A stretch of DNA of 64,000 nt from Thiohalomonas denitrificans. Its GTDB lineage: Bacteria > Pseudomonadota > Gammaproteobacteria > Thiohalomonadales > Thiohalomonadaceae. Position numbers and translations under genes: made by a program. This document shows, piece after piece, positions 48,114 through 56,715 of the stretch (position 1 is the stretch's first letter; every line of letters starts with the position of its first letter). The notes under the pieces are model-generated. The model did not search any database. It saw nothing but the letters and a program-made list of their open reading frames with translations, and had not been told where the DNA came from. Where the stretch lies: assembly GCA_020725115.1 (NCBI GenBank), contig DYFR01000002.1, positions 45,871-109,870 on the forward strand. Direction: 5' to 3'.

Positions 48114-49178
48114 ATGCCGCTGACCGAGACCGCCATCAGGCGCATGCCAGACCCGCCCAAGGAAAGACTGATTGGCGATGAGCGGGGCCTATACCTTCGA
48201 TGCTATCCAAGCGGGCGCCGTTCCTGGCTCTATCGTACACGTGTCGGCGGTTCATGGAAGACCCGCAATCTTGGCGAGTGGCCCGCCGTCTCCCTGGCCG
48301 AGGCCAGAGTCAAGGCCTCTGCCCTCTCCGGTAAGGTTCTTCCCGAATCGGTGACCTTCGGCGCCCTGCTGGATGAATGGTATCAGCGCCGCATTGAGCC
48401 CCGATACAGAACCACCCGAAACATCGAGGTGTACATCAATAAGGCCAAGGCATGGGCGGGAAATGATCGCCTGGCGCAGCTGACTGCCGCCCGCCTCGTT
48501 TCCCTGCTCGCCAAGTATGCCCAGGCATCGCCCGTGGCTGCCAATCGCTGCCTGTCCAACTGGAAGCAGGCCCTTGGCTACGCCGTGGAGCGCGGCTATA
48601 TCGACCGCAACCCCCTGGAGCGCACCACAGCCCGCGCCGTAGGCGGCGAAGAGCGCAGCCGGGACCGAACCCTTACCGACGAAGAGATAAGGGCGCTGTG
48701 GGCTGATACGCACGAACACGGCCCGCTGTTGCGCTTCCTGCTGCTGACCGGCCTCCGGGTTTCAGAGGCGCAGAGTGCGCGCCTGGAACACCTGGAGGGC
48801 GATCTGCTCCACATTCCGCAAAACAAGAGCGACCGCCCGCACTGGGTACACCTGCCGCCCATGACCCTGCAGCTGATCGGCAACCATGCCGGCTACCTGT
48901 TCGCTCAGCGAAGCCCCACAGGGGTACAGGCCCGCCTCAAGCGCGCCGCGGTGGGCTGGACGCCCCACGACCTGCGCCGGACCTTTGCCACCAGAGTGGC
49001 GGGCCTTGGTGTGTCGCCCCATGTGGTGGAGAAGCTGTTGAACCACACCCTGGGCGGCGTCCTGGCCGTGTACAACCGTCACGACTATGCCGAGGAACGG
49101 ATCGCGGCAACGAAGCTATGGGCGGATGAGTTGGCGCGGCTACTGTCTGTTTCCACATCAGCAAGGGGGGAGCAATGA
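48114..49178 (+). CDS. int: Tyrosine recombinase / integrase
   Basis: The 354-residue protein has a DUF4102 arm-binding N-terminus (GLYLRCYPSGRRSWLYRTRVGG), a core-binding region and a catalytic domain with arginine in LTGLRVSEAQSA, HxxR in TPHDLRRTFATR, histidine in KLLNHTLGG and tyrosine in VYNRHDYAEER. It overlaps the next gene by 4 bp. Confidence 0.95.
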   Translation: MPLTETAIRRMPDPPKERLIGDERGLYLRCYPSGRRSWLYRTRVGGSWKTRNLGEWPAVSLAEARVKASALSGKVLPESVTFGALLDEWYQRRIEPRYRTTRNIEVYINKAKAWAGNDRLAQLTAARLVSLLAKYAQASPVAANRCLSNWKQALGYAVERGYIDRNPLERTTARAVGGEERSRDRTLTDEEIRALWADTHEHGPLLRFLLLTGLRVSEAQSARLEHLEGDLLHIPQNKSDRPHWVHLPPMTLQLIGNHAGYLFAQRSPTGVQARLKRAAVGWTPHDLRRTFATRVAGLGVSPHVVEKLLNHTLGGVLAVYNRHDYAEERIAATKLWADELARLLSVSTSARGEQ

Positions 49179-49837
49179 GCGAGTGGTCGCGGCTCGTGCA
49201 CGACCCTCGTACATGGGAGGCCGTTGACGATTTATTGCGGCAGGACGCTGCCCATGGTTACGTGCCGAAAGAAAGCATCTTCTCCATGCTGCAGGAGATC
49301 GCCGCGCTGCCTGGTGCGTGGGACGCATGCAACAAAGAACATCCATCAGACGCCAAGAAGCGACGCGCAAAACTGGCTGCGCAGGTGAGAACACTTGCCG
49401 TCGACATTGAAGCCGATCCGGAGGCACGGCATTTGAGAATCATTAACTCACAGGAAGTCACAACCAGCCTTGCCAAGTTAAAGGGAATTGAATGCCGTAC
49501 CGTTTCGGAGTTTCTGTCAGATCTCGCGGATGCCGTTGCGGACCACCACTCATATGCCGACGAATTTGCCGCGCTGCGCGGAGACAAGACTACCCGGGAT
49601 GCAAAGCACGAATACGTCTACCGTGCGGTGGTGTTATGCGTGAAAAGGTACATCGTCGGTTGCCGACGTGGACAACGCAAAGGGGGCGCTGACACCCTCC
49701 CCGGTGAGGTTCGCGACCATGACACACCCAGCAAAGCCTGCACCCTGTTGGTCAATGCAGTCCTGGGGCTTCATGGTGACCAAGCGCTGCGCAATGATCG
49801 GAAGAAGATTAACAGGGTGTGGGACAGTAGCGATTAA
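49175..49837 (+). CDS. Hypothetical prophage protein
   Basis: The 220-residue protein is not recognised. It is soluble, helical and charged, with four cysteines scattered without a motif. The start overlaps the integrase stop as ATGA, so it is coupled to int. Confidence 0.7.
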   Translation: MSEWSRLVHDPRTWEAVDDLLRQDAAHGYVPKESIFSMLQEIAALPGAWDACNKEHPSDAKKRRAKLAAQVRTLAVDIEADPEARHLRIINSQEVTTSLAKLKGIECRTVSEFLSDLADAVADHHSYADEFAALRGDKTTRDAKHEYVYRAVVLCVKRYIVGCRRGQRKGGADTLPGEVRDHDTPSKACTLLVNAVLGLHGDQALRNDRKKINRVWDSSD

Positions 49838-49944
49838 ATCCCGCGCCATAATAAATCGCCACTGTTCGCACAACGACCAACACATAAGTACCTTCTGTGA
49901 CCACGACGCCAGTAGACGCTGGCGGCAACAAGAGGTCACAGTCA

Positions 49945-50163
49945 ATGCAAACCACTACAAAGATCGAGCGCGTCATCTACCCGATTGATGAGGCTCGCAC
50001 CCTCCTTGGTGGCATCGCCCGCCAGACCGTCTACGACCTGATCAGTGCCGGCAAGCTCACCAGCATCAAGATCGGGCGCCGCCGCCTTATTCCCGCCGAA
50101 TCAATCGAGGCTTGTTCTCGCCTGCTCCAGAGCGAACAGGCCGCCACAATTCGCAGCGAGTAA
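49945..50163 (+). CDS. Excisionase-like helix-turn-helix protein
   Basis: The 72-residue protein has the MerR/excisionase HTH pattern IDEARTLLGGIARQTVYDLISAGKL in two parts, then IGRRRLIPAESIEAC. ATG 49945 follows AAGAGG. It probably controls integrase direction or early transcription. Confidence 0.75.
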   Translation: MQTTTKIERVIYPIDEARTLLGGIARQTVYDLISAGKLTSIKIGRRRLIPAESIEACSRLLQSEQAATIRSE

Positions 50164-50181
50164 GCCAGTAGGGCCACCGAC

Positions 50182-50445
50182 ATGGAACAGCGCGACACTC
50201 CCGCCCTGCCCGCTCAACTCATGGCCAAGCCGGCCCTGAGTTGGTCCGAGTTCTGGACCGACCTTCTCGGCCTGCCTGACTCGACGGCGGAACAGATCAC
50301 ACGCGAGCCAAACCCGCCAAAGTTCTTCCTGCTGGGCCGCCGGCGCTACATCCGGACAAAGGACGCCATCGCATGGATCGATGCTGTTGCCCAGCAATCA
50401 CCGTATTTCCCGCGCCGCAACCATAAGCGCGGCGGAAACTCCTGA
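50182..50445 (+). CDS. Small DNA-binding-like phage protein
   Basis: The 87-residue protein is not firmly recognised. RRRYIRTKDAIAWIDAVAQQ near residue 53 resembles the second part of an excisionase-type HTH. It follows the excisionase-like gene by 18 bp. Confidence 0.55.
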   Translation: MEQRDTPALPAQLMAKPALSWSEFWTDLLGLPDSTAEQITREPNPPKFFLLGRRRYIRTKDAIAWIDAVAQQSPYFPRRNHKRGGNS

Positions 50446-50455
50446 GGTCCGCCAG

Positions 50456-50632
50456 ATGTGCCACCTCATTACCACCTGCCCACATGCCCACCGCTGCCCC
50501 TGGCGCGGCGAACGTGCGCGACAGCTCGCCCAGGCCCTGCAGAACACCGCCAGGCCGCCGGCTGAAGGTGTCCGCACATTTCCCGGGAAATCTGGCGCGC
50601 GGTTTGTGATCGGGTATCCCAATGGCCGGTGA
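50456..50632 (+). CDS. Small Cys/His-rich phage protein
   Basis: The 58-residue protein starts MCHLITTCPHAHRCPWRG, with Cys and His spacing that could bind zinc. Its 3' end carries the first TTTCCCGGGAAA palindrome (encoding FPGK). It overlaps the replication gene by 11 bp. Not recognised further. Confidence 0.5.
   Translation: MCHLITTCPHAHRCPWRGERARQLAQALQNTARPPAEGVRTFPGKSGARFVIGYPNGR
50578..50591. promoter_or_regulatory. ATTTCCCGGGAAAT palindrome, site 1
   Basis: This perfect 14-bp palindrome lies 30 bp upstream of the replication gene start (50622). The core recurs at 52308, 52579 and 55155, each shortly before a gene start. Confidence 0.6.
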
Positions 50633-51464
50633 CTGGATCAAGTTCGAGATAGCGACGCCGAACAAGCCCGAAGTGTGGGCGATTGCTGGCGCCTTGGAAG
50701 TCGATCCTGATGCTGTTGTTGGGAAGCTGCTGAGGGTCTGGGCATGGTTCGATGAGCACACGGAAAACGGTAACGCACCTAGCGTTAGCAAAACGTTATT
50801 AGATCGCCAAGTTGGCGTTACCGGGTTCTGTGACGCAATGATTTCGGCCGGTTGGATGACAGAGAATAGCGGCACGATCACTCTGCCGAACTTCGATAGG
50901 CACAACGGGAAAACCGCCAAGAATCGCGCACTTACCGCGAAGCGCGTGTCCGCACATAAAGCCCGAATCACTAACGCTCCGGTAACGCCGAAGCCGTTAC
51001 CTAGAGAAGAGAAAGAGAAAACTAATAAGTCATACACAGATGACTTCCTGAGCGCTTGGGCGGAATACCCCCCCCGAGCCGGCGGCAACAGCAAGAGCGA
51101 TGCGTTCAAGGCGTGGAATGCCAGGCTCAGGGAAGGCCACAAACCCGGGGACATGATCGCCGGAGTGAAGCGCTACCGCGCCTTCTGCGATGCGGCAGAG
51201 CGAACAGGAACGGCGTTCGTCAAGCAGGCCGCGTCATTCTTCGGCCCCAGCGACCCGCCCCACTTCCTGGAACCTTGGCAGGTACCGGCACCCACGCAGA
51301 AGCAGACGGCGGGGAACCGCACACAGCTTCCACGAAGCGACGGTGACCTTGGGCCATGGGCACAGGCCAATGGCTTTGGTTCGCCGAGGCCCGGCGAGAC
51401 ATACCAGCAGTATCGCGTGCGGCTGCAGCGTGAAGTGGAACAGCGAGAGCGAGAGGCCGCCTAG
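50622..51464 (+). CDS. Phage replication protein O-like
   Basis: The 280-residue protein begins MAGDWIKFEIATPNKPEVW, the pattern of winged-helix N-terminal domains in phage replication initiators, followed by an acidic/basic linker and a DnaT-like segment (YTDDFLSAWAEYPPRAGGNSK near 138) seen in phage and DnaT proteins. It should recruit the host helicase at the phage origin. No partner helicase gene follows. Confidence 0.7.
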   Translation: MAGDWIKFEIATPNKPEVWAIAGALEVDPDAVVGKLLRVWAWFDEHTENGNAPSVSKTLLDRQVGVTGFCDAMISAGWMTENSGTITLPNFDRHNGKTAKNRALTAKRVSAHKARITNAPVTPKPLPREEKEKTNKSYTDDFLSAWAEYPPRAGGNSKSDAFKAWNARLREGHKPGDMIAGVKRYRAFCDAAERTGTAFVKQAASFFGPSDPPHFLEPWQVPAPTQKQTAGNRTQLPRSDGDLGPWAQANGFGSPRPGETYQQYRVRLQREVEQREREAA

Positions 51465-51686
51465 ATGGCAAAGCAGGAACACCGCAGGTTTTTGGTCCTG
51501 GAGATTCAAACAGGATTCATGGACGGGCCTTTCGGTTCGAAGGCCACGGCTGACCTTGCAAAGCGACATTGGAATAAAACTCGCCCAAGGTGCGCTCACA
51601 TCGTCGTTGAGGCCTATGGTGTGCGGCGCATCAGCATACCGAACTACCTGGCACTCACGAACGTTGCAGCCGAGGCAGTCGGATGA
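51465..51686 (+). CDS. Hypothetical phage protein
   Basis: The 73-residue protein is not recognised. It starts directly after the replication gene stop, implying coupled translation. Confidence 0.6.
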   Translation: MAKQEHRRFLVLEIQTGFMDGPFGSKATADLAKRHWNKTRPRCAHIVVEAYGVRRISIPNYLALTNVAAEAVG

Positions 51687-51790
51687 TCATCGTGCGGAGA
51701 ATGTCTGCGCGTGTATCGGGGTCCTCCTGGGACATGTCCAGCAAGGGTAATTCGAACCTCGATCGTTCTCTAGTTGCAGGGGGTTTATAA
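51683..51790 (+). CDS. Possible 35-residue protein
   Basis: An ATG at 51683 overlaps the preceding stop (ATGA) and opens a 35-codon frame ending at TAA 51790. Nothing is recognised in it. The coupling suggests translation, but the region also holds a CTAGTTGCAGG motif, so it may be only spacer. Confidence 0.25.
   Translation: MIIVRRMSARVSGSSWDMSSKGNSNLDRSLVAGGL
51770..51780. promoter_or_regulatory. CTAGTTGCAGG motif upstream of small terminase
   Basis: CTAGTTGCAGG matches the second half of the two TTGCACCTAGTTGCA sites at 56716 and 56758. It lies 24 bp before the small terminase start, so the RHH repressor at 56783 could act here too. Confidence 0.35.
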
Positions 51791-51804
51791 GGGGATCATG
51801 ACAT

Positions 51805-52362
51805 ATGGTTGTTGACCTGTTGCAGCCTGTTACACAGGCAGAATTCAGCGCACTTATCGGAGTCGACCAGAGTGTCACCTCGCGTCTCATCACGCGGGGC
51901 GTGTTGCGCCGTGGCGCTTCTGCCGGGCAATGGCTGTGCGCCTACATCGAGCACCTGCAGACGGTCGCAGATGCGCGGGCAGAGGCTGGCGATCTTGACC
52001 TGGCTACGGAGCGCGCAGCGCTGGCGAGGGCTCAGCGTGAGCGGCTGGACATTCAGAACACCGCCACGCGCGAAGGGCTCGCCCCAACCGATTTGCTGAA
52101 TGAGTTGCTGACCAAGGCAGGCAATGCCGTCGCCCTCCAGCTCGAAACCATCCCGCGTTCTGTGTCGCAGAACCTCCCGCAGGTGTCGCCTGCCGCCATT
52201 GCGATGATCGCTGGTGAAGTTGGCCGCGCCATCAGCGTGGTGCGTGCCATGAGCCTTGCGGATGTGACTGCGGACAACCAGGAGGACGATACCGGGACGC
52301 CAGAAATTTTCCCGGGAAACGAGACCGAAGCTCAAAACCACCACCAGGAGGATCGCAAATGA
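51805..52362 (+). CDS. Phage terminase small subunit-like protein
   Basis: The 185-residue protein has an N-terminal HTH (TQAEFSALIGVDQSVTSRLITRGVL), a coiled middle (ATERAALARAQRERLDIQNTATREG) and a C-terminal helical region, the plan of Nu1/DUF1441 terminase small subunits that recognise the packaging site. No large terminase follows. It overlaps the next gene by 4 bp. Confidence 0.7.
   Translation: MVVDLLQPVTQAEFSALIGVDQSVTSRLITRGVLRRGASAGQWLCAYIEHLQTVADARAEAGDLDLATERAALARAQRERLDIQNTATREGLAPTDLLNELLTKAGNAVALQLETIPRSVSQNLPQVSPAAIAMIAGEVGRAISVVRAMSLADVTADNQEDDTGTPEIFPGNETEAQNHHQEDRK
52308..52319. promoter_or_regulatory. TTTCCCGGGAAA palindrome, site 2
   Basis: The core palindrome lies inside the end of the small terminase gene (encoding FPGN), 39 bp before the start at 52359. 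Confidence 0.6.
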
Positions 52363-52601
52363 AACCGCCGCCGCTCACGCCGCCCGTTGACGGCATCTGC
52401 TCAATCTGCGCATGCCACGTGAAGATTATCAATGACGTTGCCACCGTCTACTGCCCGCACAACTTGTGCGGCGCCCTTGTGGCGCTGAACATGCCGCGTC
52501 TCGTGTGGAGCATGACCGCGCCTATCGACCAGGCCACGTGGGATTTTGGGATGCAGCAGATCGGCAGTGCATTTTCCCTTCCCGGGAAATCCACTCACTA
52601 A
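52359..52601 (+). CDS. Small zinc-ribbon-like phage protein
   Basis: The 80-residue protein has CSICACHVK near residue 14 and YCPHNLC near 31, paired cysteines that could bind zinc. Function is unknown. It is coupled to the small terminase gene by a 4-bp overlap. Confidence 0.6.
   Translation: MKPPPLTPPVDGICSICACHVKIINDVATVYCPHNLCGALVALNMPRLVWSMTAPIDQATWDFGMQQIGSAFSLPGKSTH
52579..52589. promoter_or_regulatory. TTCCCGGGAAA palindrome, site 3
   Basis: A slightly shorter copy (CTTCCCGGGAAAT) lies in the last codons of the zinc-ribbon gene (encoding LPGK), 17 bp before the start at 52607. Confidence 0.55.
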
Positions 52602-52606
52602 TCGAA

Positions 52607-53143
52607 ATGACCGCCCGTCCCTCGCCGGTCGATCTCCAGGACATGCTCCTGCATCTCCTGGAGATCGCCGATTCCGACGAACAGCTATCACCTCTGGGTG
52701 ATGCGTTGCGGGCGTATTTCAGTGGCGCCGGTAGCCTGGACAAGTGCCTGGGGCTGGTCGGCAAGCCCGGGAAGCGCCGTATTTCTACGCGTTTTCGGAA
52801 GCACGAGCGCGACCGCCATCTGCGCGCAGCGTGGGCGCTGTGTGTCGGAGAAAGTGACTGGGCGCGGTCCTGCAACCTCACGGATGAGATCCGCCGGTTT
52901 GCGTCGATCATCTGGCCGCGCTGGCGCGAGCTGCGCGAGCCACCTGCCGACTCCAGCCAATTGCGCGCCCATCTGTTCTGGGCGTTCAAGCAGGGGTTGC
53001 TGGTGCCGGAGACGGCGCCGGGTATCCACGCGATTACAAAGCGAACTGCAGCTATTCGCTTTGCTGGAGACGTGGAAAATGGCGAGTGTGAAAACCCAAA
53101 CGGAGAAGATTATGGGCCAATCAACCAGACACACCACCTTTGA
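52607..53143 (+). CDS. Hypothetical phage protein
   Basis: The 178-residue protein is not recognised. It has a basic middle (KRRISTRFRKHERDRHLRAAW) and many tryptophans. ATG 52607 follows the third palindrome; the frame is open upstream but overlaps the zinc-ribbon gene. It overlaps the protease gene by 32 bp. Confidence 0.6.
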   Translation: MTARPSPVDLQDMLLHLLEIADSDEQLSPLGDALRAYFSGAGSLDKCLGLVGKPGKRRISTRFRKHERDRHLRAAWALCVGESDWARSCNLTDEIRRFASIIWPRWRELREPPADSSQLRAHLFWAFKQGLLVPETAPGIHAITKRTAAIRFAGDVENGECENPNGEDYGPINQTHHL

Positions 53144-54263
53144 GTTTGTTGCGGCCCAGCCGTGGGCCATTCAGCCGCACATGCTAGAAACCATCGCCGC
53201 CATCGCGCGGCGCGAAAACGAATCGCCGGAGGCCGTGGCCGCCAAACTCGGCCGCCCGTTGCAGAACACGCGCACGGTATCTCTGCGTGATGGTGTTGCT
53301 GTGGTGCCGGTCACTGGCCCGATCATGCGCTACGCAAACTTGTTCACCGAGATCAGCGGCGCCACGTCGCTGGAAGTTCTGGCGCGTGATTTCAGCGCGG
53401 CACTCAACAACAACGCCGTAAAGGCCGTCGTGCTCGACATGGATTCGCCCGGCGGCCAGGCCGCCGGGATTTCTGAATTTGCCCAGATGGTGCGTGCCGC
53501 AAATAAGCCGGTGGTGGCCTATGTCGGCGATATGGCCGCCTCCGCTGCCTACTGGATTGCCAGCGCGGCCGACGAGATTGTTATCAGCAAAACCGGCATG
53601 GTTGGTTGTATCGGCGCCGTGGTCGCCATCGATACCCGGCAACAGGCGGGTGTGCTGGAGATCGTTAGCAGCCAGAGCCCGAAAAAACGCCCGAACATCG
53701 CCACCGACGAAGGCCGCGCGCAGATCCAGCGTAACATCGACGCGCTGGCCCAAGTCTTTGTCGATGATGTGGCAAAGTATCGCGGAGTCAGTCCCAAACA
53801 AGTACTTTCCGACTTTGGTCAGGGCGATGTGATGATGGGTGCGGCAGCCGTCACCATTGGCATGGCTGATCGGGTTTCCACACTCGAATCCGTTATCGGT
53901 CAATTGAACGGAAAAACCAAAACAGAGGATCAGCCAATGCACAAAAACACTCCCGCCACAGCACCCGCAGCCGCGTCATTTGAGGCGTTGGTTAAGCAAA
54001 AAACCGAGGCTGGGCTTGACCGCAGTAAAGCCATCCGCGCCGTGGTGGCCAGCCACCCGGATGTGCACGCCGAATACATTTACCGCAGCAATAACGGGGG
54101 GGACACTCCCGCCACAGCGCCCGCAGCCGCGTCATTTGAGGCGTTGGTTAAGCAAAAAACCGAGGCTGGGCTTGACCGCAGCAAAGCCATCCGCGCCGTG
54201 GTCGCCAGCCACCCGGATGTGCACGCCGAATACATTTACCGCGGCAATAACGGAGGGCAATAA
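53112..54263 (+). CDS. S49 family phage protease (ClpP/SppA-like)
   Basis: The 383-residue protein has an S49 core (VLDMDSPGGQAAGI), nucleophile serine in GDMAASAAYWIASAADE and lysine in ISKTGMVGCIGAV, as in prohead proteases that mature phage capsids. ATG 53112 follows GGAGAAG. The C-terminal 104 residues are two near-identical 52-residue copies ending HPDVHAEYIYR. No capsid gene follows, so its substrate is not in the island. Confidence 0.85.
   Translation: MGQSTRHTTFEFVAAQPWAIQPHMLETIAAIARRENESPEAVAAKLGRPLQNTRTVSLRDGVAVVPVTGPIMRYANLFTEISGATSLEVLARDFSAALNNNAVKAVVLDMDSPGGQAAGISEFAQMVRAANKPVVAYVGDMAASAAYWIASAADEIVISKTGMVGCIGAVVAIDTRQQAGVLEIVSSQSPKKRPNIATDEGRAQIQRNIDALAQVFVDDVAKYRGVSPKQVLSDFGQGDVMMGAAAVTIGMADRVSTLESVIGQLNGKTKTEDQPMHKNTPATAPAAASFEALVKQKTEAGLDRSKAIRAVVASHPDVHAEYIYRSNNGGDTPATAPAAASFEALVKQKTEAGLDRSKAIRAVVASHPDVHAEYIYRGNNGGQ
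53948..54260. repeat. 156-bp tandem duplication in the protease gene
   Basis: The segment beginning CACTCCCGCCACAGC at 53948 is repeated at 54104 with a few changes (for example CACCCG to CGCCCG, GTGGTG to GTGGTC). The period of 156 bp is 52 codons, so the frame is kept. Confidence 0.9.
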
Positions 54264-54265
54264 TC

Positions 54266-54775
54266 ATGGCCGGACTCGATTTCATTGGCATCAAATCCGC
54301 TCTCAAATCGATTGCAACCGAGAAAGAGAAACTGGGCTCTTCCCTCGAAGAACTCAAGCGGAAACGCGAAGACGCAATGCTTCTCCCGCTGCCGAAAAAA
54401 GACGTACTGGAGAAGCTCAACAGCTACGTGGACACCGTCGCCGACAAGTATCGGGCCGACGCTGTTGCCGCGGTCACCCTTGTCGCGGGCCGCCCCATGG
54501 AAAGCCCCGACGAAAACCCCGGGTTTGACCGCCTGGTCCGCCCGGCCGGCGTCCGCGATGAATTGCTGCCAAACAGCACGCTCTTTGCGCTAATTGGTGC
54601 GACGCGCATCAAACAGGCGCTCGCAGACGTGGTGAATGACATGGAGTGGGAGCAGGGCCTGCCCCTCGCGCGGCGCCAAGCGGAGATTGAGCGGCTTGAC
54701 CGCGAGATCGCCGAAACCGAAGGCCGGCTTCGCGCTCTGATCAACGAGGCCGAGCGGGCGGGTGTGCGTATATGA
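54266..54775 (+). CDS. Hypothetical coiled-coil phage protein
   Basis: The 169-residue protein has a coiled-coil start (ATEKEKLGSSLEELKRKRED) and a coiled-coil end (QAEIERLDREIAETEGRLRAL). It is not recognised. It starts 2 bp after the protease stop and overlaps the next gene by 4 bp. Confidence 0.65.
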   Translation: MAGLDFIGIKSALKSIATEKEKLGSSLEELKRKREDAMLLPLPKKDVLEKLNSYVDTVADKYRADAVAAVTLVAGRPMESPDENPGFDRLVRPAGVRDELLPNSTLFALIGATRIKQALADVVNDMEWEQGLPLARRQAEIERLDREIAETEGRLRALINEAERAGVRI

Positions 54776-54972
54776 TCCGCAAAACAATGGCCGCGGACGA
54801 AATCGCGCAGGCCGCATCCGCAGCGGAATATCTCATTGAGTCCAAACTCAAATCGTGCGTCAAATCTATCAACGAGGCCGAATTGAAGTCCGTCGAATCC
54901 GCTTTAGCGCGGCTTGATGATGCCGTCATCGACCTCCGCAGAAAGGCAAGAGAGATTGGCTATCTTGTTTGA
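54772..54972 (+). CDS. Small helical phage protein
   Basis: The 66-residue helical protein is not recognised. Coupling to the previous gene (ATGA) supports it. The next 208 bp (54973-55180) hold no gene except the fourth palindrome. Confidence 0.55.
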   Translation: MIRKTMAADEIAQAASAAEYLIESKLKSCVKSINEAELKSVESALARLDDAVIDLRRKAREIGYLV

Positions 54973-55154
54973 TCCCGATTTCATCAGCGGAAAGCACCCG
55001 CACATTTGATGTGTTCCGGCGGGCGCCGGGTTACACGGAGAGTGCCGGAAAAACCCCGTGACCTGATGGCCGGAGCTTAAATCTGTAACCCCCAGCCCGG
55101 CGCGATCAGGCCAGCAGCAATCACCGTCCATGGAAGGATGGGGCGCTGGTATTA

Positions 55155-55168
55155 ATTTCCCGGGAAAT
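55155..55168. promoter_or_regulatory. ATTTCCCGGGAAAT palindrome, site 4
   Basis: A perfect 14-bp copy identical to site 1 lies 12 bp upstream of the tape-measure start at 55181, partly overlapping the GAGGAG ribosome site region. Confidence 0.6.
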
Positions 55169-55180
55169 GAGGAGATTCAC

Positions 55181-55516
55181 ATGGCAGACAAAGACGTCAG
55201 CTTCACGATCAGCGCGACGGACAAAACGGCGCAGGCTTTCGCCTCCGTGCAGAAGAACCTGATGCGGATCGGCGAGAGCACTACCAAATTCACCGCCCTG
55301 GCCAGCGCCGGAGGCTACGCGATCTCCGGCCTCGATGGCCTCGGCAAGGCCGGTCAGGCCGCCGCCGCCGGCATCAACATGACCACCATGGCCATGAGCT
55401 CCCTGGGCGGCCCTGCGGGCATCATGCTCGGTGTGGTGGCTGGTATCGCCGGCTATGTGATGACCACCGAGAAGGCCACGCAGGAAACCACCGACTTTGC
55501 CCTGCGCCTCCAGTAG
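55181..55516 (+). CDS. Phage tail tape-measure-like protein, N-terminal part
   Basis: The 111-residue product (MADKDVSFTISATDKTAQAF start) has the N-terminal pattern of tail tape-measure proteins and a hydrophobic Gly-rich region (GGPAGIMLGVVAGIAGYVM). ATG 55181 follows GAGGAG. It ends at an in-frame TAG (55514-55516), after which the same frame continues to 56713. A single C-to-T change from CAG would explain the stop. Confidence 0.7.
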   Translation: MADKDVSFTISATDKTAQAFASVQKNLMRIGESTTKFTALASAGGYAISGLDGLGKAGQAAAAGINMTTMAMSSLGGPAGIMLGVVAGIAGYVMTTEKATQETTDFALRLQ

Positions 55517-55537
55517 CTGCACGGCAACCTGGTCGCG

Positions 55538-56713
55538 GTGCGCGGCATCGAGATCACCAAGGAAATCTCCGAAACCACACGCAAGCTCGCTGAGCTGCAG
55601 GCGCGATGGGCCGACGGCTTCGGACGGCGCGATTCTGCCGAGCAATGGACCCGCGATCAGGAAGAGATGAAGAACGCGCGGCTGGTGCTGGCCGAGCTCA
55701 ATAAGGATTTGGCCGCCAATCAGCGACTCCAGCAGGCCGGCATTACTGATACCGAAGCCGTCCGCAAGGCTGAATCCGAACTGACCAAGCAACGCGATCA
55801 ACTGGCCGCCGCCGGCAAGGCGGTTTACGAAGCCACCCGCACGCCGCTGGAGAAACTGAGCGCCGAACACGAACGCCTCAACCAGCTTCTCCGCCAGGGT
55901 GCTATCGACGAATCCACCCGCAGCCGCGCCATGTTTGCCGCAATCGAAACCTATGACGCGACGCTGAAAAAGCAGCAGGCGCCTGAAGAGAAGGACCGCT
56001 CCCAGCTTTTCGGCGACCTCACAAAGCTGGAGGAGTCTCTGCTTTCCGAAAACGAGCGGATGCGTCTGCACTATGAAGATCAGCAGTTCATCGTTGAGGA
56101 CGCATTTCAGACCGGGCTTGTTTCGCAGCAGGAACGCTATGCGCTTCTGGAGGGGCTGGAGGCACAGCACCAAAAGAAGCTCTTCGATACCCGCTACCAG
56201 GGCCTCTCCGCTTCCGACGCACTCGCCGTGGCCTTCCGAGAGAAGGACGTCAAGTCGGCGCTCAAGTTCGGCGCTCAGATGACCGCAGGTGCGGCCACAC
56301 AAAACAAACAGCTGTTTGAGATAAACAAGGCTTTTGCCCTGGCGGATGCCGCTGTGAGCCTCCCGCACGCCGTCCTGTCTAGCTTCGAGAAGGCGGGGGG
56401 CTACCCGTGGGGCCTCATCCCGGCCGGCATGATGCTGGCAACTGGCGCAGCGCAGATATCAGCCATCAGCTCCGCCAGTTTCGGCGGCGGCGCTTCCGCA
56501 CCGTCCCTGGTGGGTGCTGGAGGAGGCGGTTCGACGGTCAACACCGTGCCGGTTGGGGCGCCGCAGCCGATCGCTACGGCACAGCAGCAGCAGCCGGTCA
56601 CAAAACACGTTACCGTAACATTCGAGGGAATCGCCGATAAAAACTCTGTACGCCAGCTGATGCAGCAGATCAATGAGGAGCTGGGCGACGGCGTGAAGCT
56701 GGACGTCGCCTGA
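55538..56713 (+). CDS. Tape-measure-like protein, part after the amber codon
   Basis: This frame is continuous with 55181-55516 apart from one TAG. The 391 residues are helical and coiled-coil-rich with a Gly/Ala hydrophobic stretch near the end (YPWGLIPAGMMLATGAAQISAISS) typical of tape-measure ends. It opens at a GTG without a ribosome site, so independent translation is unlikely. Intact length would be 510 residues, short for a tail ruler. Confidence 0.6.
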   Translation: MRGIEITKEISETTRKLAELQARWADGFGRRDSAEQWTRDQEEMKNARLVLAELNKDLAANQRLQQAGITDTEAVRKAESELTKQRDQLAAAGKAVYEATRTPLEKLSAEHERLNQLLRQGAIDESTRSRAMFAAIETYDATLKKQQAPEEKDRSQLFGDLTKLEESLLSENERMRLHYEDQQFIVEDAFQTGLVSQQERYALLEGLEAQHQKKLFDTRYQGLSASDALAVAFREKDVKSALKFGAQMTAGAATQNKQLFEINKAFALADAAVSLPHAVLSSFEKAGGYPWGLIPAGMMLATGAAQISAISSASFGGGASAPSLVGAGGGGSTVNTVPVGAPQPIATAQQQQPVTKHVTVTFEGIADKNSVRQLMQQINEELGDGVKLDVA

Positions 56714-56715
56714 TA

